This document shows, piece by piece, positions 17,004-24,701 of a stretch of 64,000 nucleotides of DNA (its first letter is position 1; every line of letters starts with the position of its first letter). Under the pieces are notes generated by a model, which worked only from the letters and a program-made list of their open reading frames with translations, searched no databases and was not told the origin of the DNA. Where the stretch lies: assembly GCF_002086795.1 (NCBI RefSeq), contig NZ_MVIM01000022.1, forward strand, positions 34,926-98,925, read 5' to 3'. The DNA is from Mycolicibacterium tusciae. Its GTDB lineage: Bacteria; Actinomycetota; Actinomycetes; Mycobacteriales; Mycobacteriaceae. The position numbers and the translations under genes are program-made.

Positions 17004-17888
17004 ATGAACAGCGAACAGCTAAAGAAGGCGCAGAGCGGCGCCGGGTTCATCGCGGCATTGGATCAGAGTGGTGGCAGCACCCCGAAGGCCCTGAAGCTCT
17101 ACGGCGTCAGCGAGGACGCGTACTCCGGCGACGAGCAGATGTTCGACCTGGTGCACGAGATGCGGACCCGCATCATCACCAGTCCGGCCTTCGACGGCGA
17201 CCGCATCATGGGCGCGATCCTGTTCGAGATGACCATGGACCGCCAGATCGAGGGCCGCCCGACCGCCGACTACCTGTGGAACGTCAAGAACATCGTTCCG
17301 TTCCTCAAGATCGACAAGGGTCTGAACGACGAGCAGGACGGCGCGCAGACCATGAAGCCGATGCCCGGCCTCGATGATCTGCTGGACCGCGCCGTCGCCA
17401 ACGGCGTCTTCGGCACCAAGGAGCGTTCGGTCATCAAGCTGCCCGGCGCGGGCCTGGACGCCGTCGTCGCCCAGCAGTTCGAGGTGGGCCGGCAGGTCCT
17501 CGCGAAGGGCCTGGTGCCGATCATCGAGCCCGAGGTCGACATCAAGAGCCCGAAGAAGGCCGAAGCCGAGGAGCAGCTCAAGGCCGCCCTGTTGGCCGGC
17601 GTGAACGCGCTCAGCGACGACCAGAAGGTCATGCTCAAACTGACGCTGCCCGACACCGACAACCTTTACAGGGAGCTCGTCGATCACCCCAAGGTGCTAC
17701 GTGTCGTGGCGCTGTCCGGCGGCTACGCCCGTGATGAGGCCTGCGAGAAGCTGGCCCGCAACACCGGCGTCATCGCGAGCTTCTCGCGCGCGCTGACCGA
17801 GGGTCTGACCGCGCAGCAGAGCGACGAGGAATTCAACGCAACCCTGGATCAGGCGATCGCGAGCATCGCGAAGGCATCCGCTAACTGA
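17004..17888 (+). CDS. fba: Fructose-bisphosphate aldolase class I
   Basis: A 294-residue class I (Schiff-base) aldolase that cleaves fructose 1,6-bisphosphate in glycolysis and forms it in gluconeogenesis. Typical motifs are GFIAALDQSGGSTPKAL at the N-terminus, VPFLKIDKGL, and IIEPEVDIKSP. The catalytic Lys is expected in the VMLKLTLP strand. It is unrelated to the class II metal enzyme that mycobacteria also carry. AGAAAGGG precedes the ATG. The 3' end overlaps the open frame of the Lnt-like gene, so the two are probably co-transcribed. Confidence 0.92.
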   Translation: MNSEQLKKAQSGAGFIAALDQSGGSTPKALKLYGVSEDAYSGDEQMFDLVHEMRTRIITSPAFDGDRIMGAILFEMTMDRQIEGRPTADYLWNVKNIVPFLKIDKGLNDEQDGAQTMKPMPGLDDLLDRAVANGVFGTKERSVIKLPGAGLDAVVAQQFEVGRQVLAKGLVPIIEPEVDIKSPKKAEAEEQLKAALLAGVNALSDDQKVMLKLTLPDTDNLYRELVDHPKVLRVVALSGGYARDEACEKLARNTGVIASFSRALTEGLTAQQSDEEFNATLDQAIASIAKASAN

Positions 17889-17962
17889 GGCCACCTGAAC
17901 TGACTCGCGGGCTCGCGGCGGCCCTGGTCGCCGGCGCGTTACCCGCCCTCGCCTTCCCCGCA

Positions 17963-19432
17963 GTGTCGTGGTGGTGGCTGGCGTGGGTCGGGCTGATCCC
18001 GCTGCTGTTCATCGTCCGTGCGGCGCCATCCGCACTACAAGGCGGCGGACGTGCCTGGTTCGGCATGGCCGGTTTCGTGCTGACAAACCAGTACTGGCTG
18101 TTTCCGAGCGCAGGCCCGCTGGTGGTCGTGGTCGCGCTCGTCGTCGGCGTGCTGTGGTTTCCGTGGGGCTGCGCGGCGCAGCGGCTGCTTTCCGGTGAGG
18201 CCGCGGTGCGACGGGTGCTTGCCGCGGTCGTCGTACTCCCCTCTGCCTGGGTGCTCGCCGAGGCGGTGCGGTCGTGGCATCAGTTCGGCGGACCGTGGGC
18301 GCCGCTCGGCGCGTCACAGTGGAATCAGCCGGCGATGCTGGCACCCGCCTCGGTGGGCGGCGTATGGCTCGTCAGCTTCCTGGTGGTCGCCGTCAACACC
18401 GCGATTGTTGCGGCGATCCTGCTGCGCTCCTGGCGTGCGGCAGCATTGCCGGTTGCCCTCCTCGCCCTCGGCCCGACGTGGTTCTGGTTGGGTCCGGCGC
18501 CCGGCGCGGGGCCGACGGTGCGGGTAGCACTCGTCCAGCCGGGCGATATCGACGACGCCGCGGCACGTCAGGCGGCGAGCGAGCGATTGACCGAGGAATT
18601 GCGCGGCAGGCAGCTCGATCTCGTGGTCTGGGGTGAAAGCAGTGTGGGCGTCGATCTGACGAGCGACCCGGACGCCACAGCGCGCCTCGTCGAACTGCGA
18701 CGCCGGGTCGGCGCGGACGTGTTGGTGAACGTCGACGCACGTGCTCCCGACGGCGGGATCTACAAATCGTCGGTGCTCATCGGGTCCGACGGACCACGTG
18801 GCTCGTATGCGAAAACGCGGCTGGTGCCGTTCGGCGAATATGTGCCGCTACGAACGCTATTCGGCTGGGCGACCCGTCATACCAAGGCGGCCGGTGAGGA
18901 TCGCCGGCGCGGCGACGGCCCGGTGGTACTGCACGCCGGGGAGCTGGCCGTCGGGCCGTTGATCAGCTTCGAGACCACCTTTTCGGATCTGCCGCGGCGT
19001 GTAGTGCGCCTTGGCGCCGAGCTTTTGACGTATCAGAGTTCGACGTCGAGTTATCAAGGCAGCTGGGCGCAACCGCAATTGGCGAGCATGGCCGCCGTCC
19101 ACGCCGCCGAAACCGGTCATCCCGCCCTGCATGCCGGAACATCCGGTGTCAGTACGGCATTCGACGCGCGGGGCCGTGAACTCGGGCGGTTGCCCGCGTC
19201 CGACCAAGGTGTACTGGTGGTCGATGTGCCGTTGGACTCGCGCGTCACCATCTACGATCGGCTCGGTCATTGGCCGATCGTGGTGGCGGCGGTGTTGATC
19301 CTTACGGCGTGGTGTGCACGATCAGCACGTCGGTCTTGGACCGGCGAGCGACGTTGGCCGGCACGGAGCCGAGCAGGCGGCCCGCGATCGTGGAGAGTCC
19401 GACGTTACCGACGACCAGAAGATCGGCCTTGA
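17963..19432 (+). CDS. Apolipoprotein N-acyltransferase-like protein (catalytic Cys replaced)
   Basis: About 489 residues. Several TM helices are followed by a CN-hydrolase domain, as in Lnt, which adds the third acyl chain to lipoproteins. The Glu (WGESSV, codon 18635-18637) and Lys (YAKTRLVPFGEY, codon 18812-18814) are kept. The position expected for the catalytic Cys reads Ser in LISFETTF (codon 18965-18967). The coding frame clearly extends upstream to 17885 (ELTRGLAAALVAGALPALAF, a TM1-like segment) but contains no ATG, GTG or TTG. CTG 17900 has GAGG 9 nt upstream, while GTG 17963 is the first canonical start and would truncate TM1. The last 44 codons run antisense into the USP gene. Probably a degenerate or specialised paralog. 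Confidence 0.75.
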   Translation: MSWWWLAWVGLIPLLFIVRAAPSALQGGGRAWFGMAGFVLTNQYWLFPSAGPLVVVVALVVGVLWFPWGCAAQRLLSGEAAVRRVLAAVVVLPSAWVLAEAVRSWHQFGGPWAPLGASQWNQPAMLAPASVGGVWLVSFLVVAVNTAIVAAILLRSWRAAALPVALLALGPTWFWLGPAPGAGPTVRVALVQPGDIDDAAARQAASERLTEELRGRQLDLVVWGESSVGVDLTSDPDATARLVELRRRVGADVLVNVDARAPDGGIYKSSVLIGSDGPRGSYAKTRLVPFGEYVPLRTLFGWATRHTKAAGEDRRRGDGPVVLHAGELAVGPLISFETTFSDLPRRVVRLGAELLTYQSSTSSYQGSWAQPQLASMAAVHAAETGHPALHAGTSGVSTAFDARGRELGRLPASDQGVLVVDVPLDSRVTIYDRLGHWPIVVAAVLILTAWCARSARRSWTGERRWPARSRAGGPRSWRVRRYRRPEDRP

Positions 19433-19748
19433 CCTCTTCGGCGAGATCGACCAAGGCGTCGACGGGTGCGCCGACGATCGCCTTCTCCTCGACGTTCTTG
19501 GCGCCCGCCTGATGCGCACGCTCCTTCGCCTCGCGCAGAATCGCGTAGATGGGGGCGTTGCCCGACATCTTGTAGCCCTCGTCCTTGAGCACGTCGGCCG
19601 CGCGCTGGTCTTCGCTCTGGGGGAAGTACGCCGTCGCCACGACGACAGTCGCGCCTGACCCGGCGGCGATCTGGCCGGCTTTCTCCACCGCGCGCAGCGA
19701 CGAATCCGATCCGTCCGTGCCGACCACGATGGTCGTGTAGCCGCTCAT
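19302..19748 (-). CDS. Universal stress protein (Rv1636/TB15.3-like)
   Basis: A 148-residue single-domain USP. The nucleotide-binding motif is GNVGLSTIAGRLLGS near residue 113, matching G-2x-G-9x-G-S. The N-terminal strand IVVGTDGS carries the usual Asp. Close similarity in layout to M. tuberculosis Rv1636, reported to bind cAMP, is notable because a class III adenylate cyclase gene lies elsewhere in the window. The ATG has GGGAGGG 5 nt upstream; a longer reading from 19811 lacks support. Its 3' end overlaps the Lnt-like gene by 131 bp on the opposite strand. Confidence 0.93.
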   Translation of the reverse strand: MSGYTTIVVGTDGSDSSLRAVEKAGQIAAGSGATVVVATAYFPQSEDQRAADVLKDEGYKMSGNAPIYAILREAKERAHQAGAKNVEEKAIVGAPVDALVDLAEEVKADLLVVGNVGLSTIAGRLLGSVPANVARRSKTDVLIVHTTP

Positions 19749-19960
19749 TCGTGCCCTCCCAAGGTAGGTTGCAGCGCCACCCGAGACAGTAACCCGTCCT
19801 CCGGCGAACATGGGTGCGAATCACCACACATGAGTGGCATCAGCCTGGTCTTTCGCCATTTGAGCGGAAGCAACATCACTGATGTCGTCCCGACGTGACC
19901 CCGCCTACATGCGAAGGGGTCCGCACGGTTACGGCACCGACGGGCGGGTAATCGCTTGCC

Positions 19961-20608
19961 ATGGCAGGGCACACCGCGGCCGAATTCGTTCCCGACAGCC
20001 TCAAGTTGGACGAACTCGCGGACGCCGCGCACAGCTGTAAGGGCTGCGACCTGTACCTGGACGCGACCCAGACGGTGTTCGGCGCCGGGTCGGCGACAGC
20101 GGATCTCATGCTGGTCGGCGAACAGCCCGGCGATCAGGAGGACAGGGCAGGCGAGCCATTCGTCGGGCCTGCAGGCAGGCTGCTCGACAAGGCGCTGGCG
20201 GCGGCTGGCGTGGAGCGAGATCGGTTGTACGTCACGAATGCGGTGAAACACTTCAAATTCACGCTCCCCGAGCGGGGCAAGCGACGCATCCACAAGACAC
20301 CGAGTCGAACCGAGGTGGTGGCCTGCCGGCCGTGGCTGGTCGCCGAGCTGATGGCCGTGCAGCCCAAGGTGCTGATGCTGCTCGGCGCGACGGCCGCACA
20401 ATCGCTGATGGGCAGCGGATTTCGACTCACCGCCCATCGCGGCGAAGTGTTGCACCTACCCGACTCCGACGATGTCGCGTTCGATCCGCAGATCGTGGCG
20501 ACCGCACACCCGTCGTCGGTGCTGCGCGGCCGTCCCGAGGACCGCGAGGAGGCGTTCGACGCGCTGGTGTCGGATCTGCGATTCGCAGCCGACCTGCTGG
20601 CCTCCTAG
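19961..20608 (+). CDS. udgX: Uracil-DNA glycosylase UdgX
   Basis: A 215-residue family 4-like UDG of the UdgX type. Motif A is GEQPGDQED, motif B is TAHPSS, and the diagnostic KRRIH loop (residues 107-111) places a His where M. smegmatis UdgX uses His109 to form a covalent bond with the abasic sugar after uracil excision. N-terminal Cys26 and Cys29 and a later Cys (VVACRPW) fit the iron-sulfur cluster. No strong ribosome site is visible. The gene follows the divergent USP gene by 212 bp. Confidence 0.92.
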   Translation: MAGHTAAEFVPDSLKLDELADAAHSCKGCDLYLDATQTVFGAGSATADLMLVGEQPGDQEDRAGEPFVGPAGRLLDKALAAAGVERDRLYVTNAVKHFKFTLPERGKRRIHKTPSRTEVVACRPWLVAELMAVQPKVLMLLGATAAQSLMGSGFRLTAHRGEVLHLPDSDDVAFDPQIVATAHPSSVLRGRPEDREEAFDALVSDLRFAADLLAS

Positions 20609-20622
20609 GACATCATCAGTGC

Positions 20623-21471
20623 ATGGAGACCACGGCTCGGCTGCGGGACGGGCGGTTGCTGGCCTACGCCGAGTACGGGATCCACGACGGTTTCCCGGTC
20701 GTCAACGCACACGGTGGCCTTGCCTGCCGCCTCGACGTCGAATCGGCAGATGACATCGCCGCAGCGGCCGGGATTCGGCTGATCTCACCGGACCGGCCCG
20801 GTGTCGGGCGCTCAGATCCCGATCCCGGGCGCACCACATTGAGCTGGGCATCCGATGTCGAAGAATTGGTCGACCGACTCGGGGTGGAGCGGTTCGCCGT
20901 GATGGGCTGGTCGATGGGCGGACAGTACGCGGCGGCGGTCGGACACGCCCTGCGTCACCGGGTGACCCGGGTGGCGATCATCGCAGGGGCACTGCCGCTG
21001 ACCGGATCCGGCGTGTTCGACCAGCTGCCCGCGATGGACCGATACCTCACCCGCATGTCTGAGCGTGCGCCGTGGCTGGCGCGACAGTGGTTTCGAATCA
21101 TGGGGCTTGCGCCACGGCTCGCCCCCGTGCTGTACGGACGCCTCGCCGCGCACGACTTGGGGCAGGCCGACGGCGCCGTCATCCGCGGCGAGGGGTTCCG
21201 GACATTCTCGAGAATGTCGCGCGAAGCGATGTGCCAACCGGCAGGCGCCGTCGAGGAGTACCGCGCATGGATGCGACCCTGGGGGTTTGCACCCGAAGAC
21301 CTCGACGTACCCGTCGACATCTGGGCGGGCACTGACGACGAACTGGTCAACCCGAGTTGGCCGCAGCGCCTCGCATCACGAATCCCGAACGCGACCCTGA
21401 ACATTCGCGACGGCGGACACTTCGTCGCACACCTGCACTACCGGGAGATATTCGACTCGCTGCGTCGCTAG
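20623..21471 (+). CDS. Alpha/beta hydrolase
   Basis: A 282-residue cytoplasmic alpha/beta hydrolase. The oxyanion-hole region is NAHGGLACR, the nucleophile elbow is GWSMGG, the acid is likely in IWAGTDDELV, and the catalytic His is in DGGHFVAH. The family covers lipases, epoxide hydrolases and C-C hydrolases, so the substrate cannot be assigned. It starts 14 bp after udgX and may be in the same transcript. Its 3' end overlaps the convergent small secreted gene by 4 bp. Confidence 0.88.
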   Translation: METTARLRDGRLLAYAEYGIHDGFPVVNAHGGLACRLDVESADDIAAAAGIRLISPDRPGVGRSDPDPGRTTLSWASDVEELVDRLGVERFAVMGWSMGGQYAAAVGHALRHRVTRVAIIAGALPLTGSGVFDQLPAMDRYLTRMSERAPWLARQWFRIMGLAPRLAPVLYGRLAAHDLGQADGAVIRGEGFRTFSRMSREAMCQPAGAVEEYRAWMRPWGFAPEDLDVPVDIWAGTDDELVNPSWPQRLASRIPNATLNIRDGGHFVAHLHYREIFDSLRR

Positions 21472-21737
21472 CAGACGGCGGGCGGCACCCATCCCGAAAC
21501 GTTCGGTGGTACCCATCCGCAGGGTCCGTAGTAGTGAGGACCGTCCCATCGTGCGTCACGCCATTCGCGGTAATCGTCGCGTCGGTCGTGCCAGCGCGGC
21601 TTGTCGATTTTCAACGTGATTCCCGACGAATTCGGTACCGCCGGTTCGGCATTGGCGACGGCGGCACTCAGCCCCGCTGCTGTGAACCCCATTGCCCCGA
21701 CGAACGCCACACTGGCGCCGATCTTCTTCATCTTCAC
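21468..21737 (-). CDS. Small secreted protein with CGWVPP/SGWVPP repeat
   Basis: An 89-residue exported protein of unknown function. The signal peptide (about 30 residues, ending AVANA-EP) is followed by a short charged region rich in Arg, Asp and Trp (RWHDRRDDYREWRDARWDG). The C-terminus has two near-identical units, GPCGWVPPNV and SGWVPPAVC, with two Cys that could form a disulfide. GTG 21737 is chosen because AGAGG lies 7 nt upstream; ATG 21731 is an alternative. Confidence 0.7.
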   Translation of the reverse strand: MKMKKIGASVAFVGAMGFTAAGLSAAVANAEPAVPNSSGITLKIDKPRWHDRRDDYREWRDARWDGPHYYGPCGWVPPNVSGWVPPAVC

Positions 21738-21951
21738 GATCAAACCTCTGCATTATCAGCTATCCGACCCGACACGATCTTAACCGCTGTACGGATTGCC
21801 GTTCGGGTGCCCCTGTCGGTCCCCGCCTGCCGAAACTTTCAGCAAATCGTGAGGCGCCGTGTTACCGAGTACGCTGAACGTGATTCTGCCGCAGCGTTAT
21901 TGGTTGAGCAGGTTTGCGAGCGACGGGGCGGTAAATTCTTTCTGCAAAGAT

Positions 21952-22383
21952 TCAGGCGTACAGCGATTCGAACTTGCGTATCGACCGTTCGAGGTCGCCC
22001 TTCACCGCCCGCACCGCCGCCATTCCGATGGGCCCGAACAGCGGCGCACCGCCCAGTTCCATCTTCATCGTGAACGAACACCCCTGGTTCGTCGGCTTCA
22101 CCGTCATCTTCAGTGCGTACTTCGTTCCGCCGACGCCGTCCCCGGTGATGGCGATGAGTCGCGGCGGATCCAGTTCACGGATGGTCCACTTGACGCGGTT
22201 GCGCATGCCTTTCGCGCCGGCGACCCCGACAATCGTCGTGCCCACCTCTAGCTCCGACGGCAGCTCACCACGCCAGCCCTCGTGCATCGACAGCCAGTCG
22301 CCGAGCGTCGAGAGGTCCGATACATGTACCCACGCGTCATCGGGGCTCAACGACAGGTCTCGCGACAGCTCAAGTTTGGCCAC
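21952..22383 (-). CDS. SRPBCC-fold protein, Rv0910-like
   Basis: A 143-residue protein with the helix-grip (START/SRPBCC) pattern: an N-terminal strand and helix (LELSRDLSLSPDDAWVHVSD), a beta sheet, and a long C-terminal amphipathic helix (GMAAVRAVKGDLERSIRKF). It resembles the mycobacterial Rv0910 group, annotated as the toxin of a type II pair with Rv0909. No small antitoxin gene is next to it, so toxicity is doubtful; lipid or ligand binding is equally possible. It starts at GTG 22383 near a tRNA-like fragment. Confidence 0.75.
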   Translation of the reverse strand: MAKLELSRDLSLSPDDAWVHVSDLSTLGDWLSMHEGWRGELPSELEVGTTIVGVAGAKGMRNRVKWTIRELDPPRLIAITGDGVGGTKYALKMTVKPTNQGCSFTMKMELGGAPLFGPIGMAAVRAVKGDLERSIRKFESLYA

Positions 22384-22407
22384 GCTCAGATGTTAACCAT
22401 GATTCCC

Positions 22408-22434
22408 TGGAGCGAGTGACGGGATTCGAACCCA
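22408..22434 (-). other. tRNA 3'-end-like fragment (possible attachment-site relic)
   Basis: Read on the minus strand, this holds a T-loop GGGTTCGAATCCC followed by an acceptor-like stretch ending TCGCTCCA, the form of a tRNA 3' end. No matching 5' acceptor or anticodon arm is found in the next 100 bases, so it is not a complete tRNA gene. Such fragments are usual at integration sites of phages or islands that use tRNA genes. Confidence 0.5.
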
Positions 22435-22503
22435 CGCGCACCGTTGCAATCGCGATGATGCGAACCGACGGCGCGCCGACCGTCAGCGCGCTGGTCCCGG
22501 GGT

Positions 22504-22509
22504 TAATTT
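22504..22509 (+). promoter_or_regulatory. -10 box of a leaderless mgtC transcript
   Basis: TAATTT followed by exactly 6 nt and then ATG 22516. This matches the TANNNT-N6/7 arrangement of mycobacterial leaderless genes and decides the start against GTG 22510. Confidence 0.6.
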
Positions 22510-22515
22510 GTGCGG

Positions 22516-23250
22516 ATGGATGTCTTGTTGGCCGCCGCCGATCCACCGTTCTTCGGCGGTCCCGGGCAGGGCACCCGCCAGATCGTCGAGTTGTTCGTCG
22601 CGTTCGGGCTCACGGCGCTGATCGGTCTCGAACGCGAACTCCAGGGCAAGAGCGCCGGCGTGCGCACACAGACGATCGTTGGCACCGCCTCGGCCCTGAT
22701 CCTGCTGGTCAGCAAGTACGGCTTCCAGGACGTTCTGCAGGACGGACTCGTCGTCGTCGACCCGTCCCGTGTCGCCGCCCAGATCGTCTCGGGCATCGGC
22801 TTTCTCGGCGCCGGCATCATCATCTTCCGCCGAGGCTCGGTACACGGGCTGACCACCGCGGCGGCAGTCTGGGAGTCCGCGGCGATCGGCATGGCGGCCG
22901 GGTCCGGTCTGCTTCTGCTTGCGGTCACCGTGACAGCCATGCATTTCCTCGTCGTCGTCGGCTTCCTGCCGCTGGCCCGCTGGCTCACCTCCCGGCTGAG
23001 CGGATCGGTGACCATGCACGTCAGCTACCGGGAGGGCCAAGGTGTGATGAGTCGCCTTCTACAGGCGTGCGAGCGACGGCAATGGCAGCTCACTGACCTC
23101 GCAGCCGACAGCGCGGAACTGTCGGCTGACCCAGGACACGGCGGCGTCTTGATGACGCTCTCGGGCCGAGGGATCGTGAACGCGCCGATGGTCCTGGCCG
23201 GAATCGACGGTGTCATCGGAATCCACCAGTTCGACGACGACCCCGATTAG
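22516..23250 (+). CDS. mgtC: MgtC/SapB family membrane protein
   Basis: A 244-residue protein with four to five TM helices containing the MgtC signature: ALIGLERELQGKSAGVRTQTIV, GIGFLGAGII and GLTTAAAVW. A C-terminal soluble ACT-like domain covers about 70 residues. MgtC supports growth at low magnesium and survival in macrophages, acting on the F-type ATP synthase in Salmonella and needed for virulence in M. tuberculosis. The start is set by the leaderless -10 box. Confidence 0.9.
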   Translation: MDVLLAAADPPFFGGPGQGTRQIVELFVAFGLTALIGLERELQGKSAGVRTQTIVGTASALILLVSKYGFQDVLQDGLVVVDPSRVAAQIVSGIGFLGAGIIIFRRGSVHGLTTAAAVWESAAIGMAAGSGLLLLAVTVTAMHFLVVVGFLPLARWLTSRLSGSVTMHVSYREGQGVMSRLLQACERRQWQLTDLAADSAELSADPGHGGVLMTLSGRGIVNAPMVLAGIDGVIGIHQFDDDPD

Positions 23251-23268
23251 ACCGCGTCAGAATGCACT

Positions 23269-23985
23269 GTGACCATCGGACTCATCTGCGCCGTCCCGCA
23301 GGAACTCGACGCGCTGCGCGGCGATCTGGCGGAAACCCACTCCGAGGCCAGGGCGCACACCCGGTTCGTCACCGGCGTCCTCGACGGCCACGACGTCGTG
23401 TTGGCTGGGTCCGGGATGGGCAAGGTCAACGCAGCGATCGTCACCACGCTGCTGGCCGACCGGTTCGGTTGCCGCACAGTCGTTTTCTCCGGTGTTGCTG
23501 GCGGGCTCGACCCGGCGCTGTCGATCGGTGACGTCGTCGTGGCCGACCGCATCGTCCAGCACGACGCCGGTGTCCTCGAGAACGAGAAGATCCGCCCCTA
23601 TCAACCGGGCCACGCGCCGATCATCAACGAGACCGATCGCCTCGGCTATCCGGTGGATCCCGACTTGCTCGGCAGGGTCAAGGACCGCCTCGCCGGCATG
23701 TCGGTCCCCGGTCAAATCGTCTACGGCACAGTCCTTACCGGTGACCAGTATCTGAATTGCGATTCGACGCGGGAGTGGCTGCTCGCCGAGTTCGGAGGCA
23801 GGGCGATCGAAATGGAGGGCGGAGCGGTCGCGCAAGTCTGCGAGGCGTTCGGACTTCCCTGGTTGGTCATCCGCGCGCTATCCGACCTCGCCGGCGGGAA
23901 TGCGCTTTTCGACTTCACCGCATTCGTCGACCAGGCTTCGGCGACATCGGCCACGATCCTGCGGCAGCTGTTGCCGGTCCTATGA
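23269..23985 (+). CDS. mtnN: 5'-methylthioadenosine/S-adenosylhomocysteine nucleosidase
   Basis: A 238-residue purine-nucleoside hydrolase of the PNP/UDP family. It removes adenine from MTA and SAH in the methyl cycle and methionine salvage. Catalytic Glu12 is in VPQELDAL, the substrate-binding Glu is in IEMEGGAVAQV, and the catalytic Asp is in RALSDLAGG. It corresponds to M. tuberculosis Rv0091. It starts at GTG 23269, 18 bp after mgtC, and its stop overlaps the next gene's ATG (ATGA). Confidence 0.92.
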   Translation: MTIGLICAVPQELDALRGDLAETHSEARAHTRFVTGVLDGHDVVLAGSGMGKVNAAIVTTLLADRFGCRTVVFSGVAGGLDPALSIGDVVVADRIVQHDAGVLENEKIRPYQPGHAPIINETDRLGYPVDPDLLGRVKDRLAGMSVPGQIVYGTVLTGDQYLNCDSTREWLLAEFGGRAIEMEGGAVAQVCEAFGLPWLVIRALSDLAGGNALFDFTAFVDQASATSATILRQLLPVL

Positions 23986-24701
23986 CGAGTCTGTTGGCCA
24001 GAGTGCTCGACGCGCACGGCGGACTGGACGTGTGGCGGCGGTTCAGTCGCGTCGAGGCCACGATCGTCAGCGGCGGACTGATGTTCGAGATGAAAGGCCA
24101 ACCCCAGGACCCGACACCTCGCCGAATGACCGCGGCGCTGCAACATGAATGGGCCTCGGTGCAACCCTTCGGTGCGGACGACCAGAAAACCGATTTCACA
24201 CCCGAGCGGATAGCGATCGAGAGACTCGACGGCGCGGTGGTGGCCGAACTGATGAACCCCGAGGCGTCATTCGAAGGCGACGACCTCCACACACCGTGGA
24301 ATCCGTTGCAGCGGGCCTACTTCAACGGCTACGCACTGTGGACGTACCTGACGAGTCCGTTTCTCTTGGCGCTGCCGGGGTACACCGTGCGCGAACTCGA
24401 CCCGATCGACGATGACGGCCGAGCACTGACCGGCCTGCAGGTGACATTCCCGGCCGGTTTCGTCAGTCACAGCACGCTTCAGGAGTTCTACTTCGGACCC
24501 GACCTTTTGCTGGCGCGCCACGACTACCGCGTCGAAATCGCCGGCAGTTTCTCGGCGATTCAGTACATCTCGGACTACGTCGAAGCCGACGGTGTCATGA
24601 TGCCGACCAAGCGACGCGCCTACCTCTGCGGCGACGATGGCCGGCCGATGTTCGACCAACTCATGGTGTCGATCGACCTGTCCGACTACCACTTCTCGTA
24701 G
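23982..24701 (+). CDS. Conserved hypothetical protein
   Basis: A 239-residue protein with no signal peptide or TM segment. It opens with LLARVLDAHGGLDVWRR, a start often seen in proteins with an outer-membrane-lipoprotein-sorting-like beta fold, then a beta-rich body with many aromatic residues (QRAYFNGYALWTYLTSPFLLALPGY) ending in LSDYHFS. It is translationally coupled to mtnN. Function unknown; lipid handling would fit the fold but is a guess. Its 3' end overlaps the MFS gene by 41 bp on the opposite strand. Confidence 0.75.
   Translation: MTSLLARVLDAHGGLDVWRRFSRVEATIVSGGLMFEMKGQPQDPTPRRMTAALQHEWASVQPFGADDQKTDFTPERIAIERLDGAVVAELMNPEASFEGDDLHTPWNPLQRAYFNGYALWTYLTSPFLLALPGYTVRELDPIDDDGRALTGLQVTFPAGFVSHSTLQEFYFGPDLLLARHDYRVEIAGSFSAIQYISDYVEADGVMMPTKRRAYLCGDDGRPMFDQLMVSIDLSDYHFS

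Noticed and set aside
22408..22500. Full tRNA gene on the minus strand
   Set aside because: No 5' acceptor strand or proper anticodon arm pairs with the visible 3' end.
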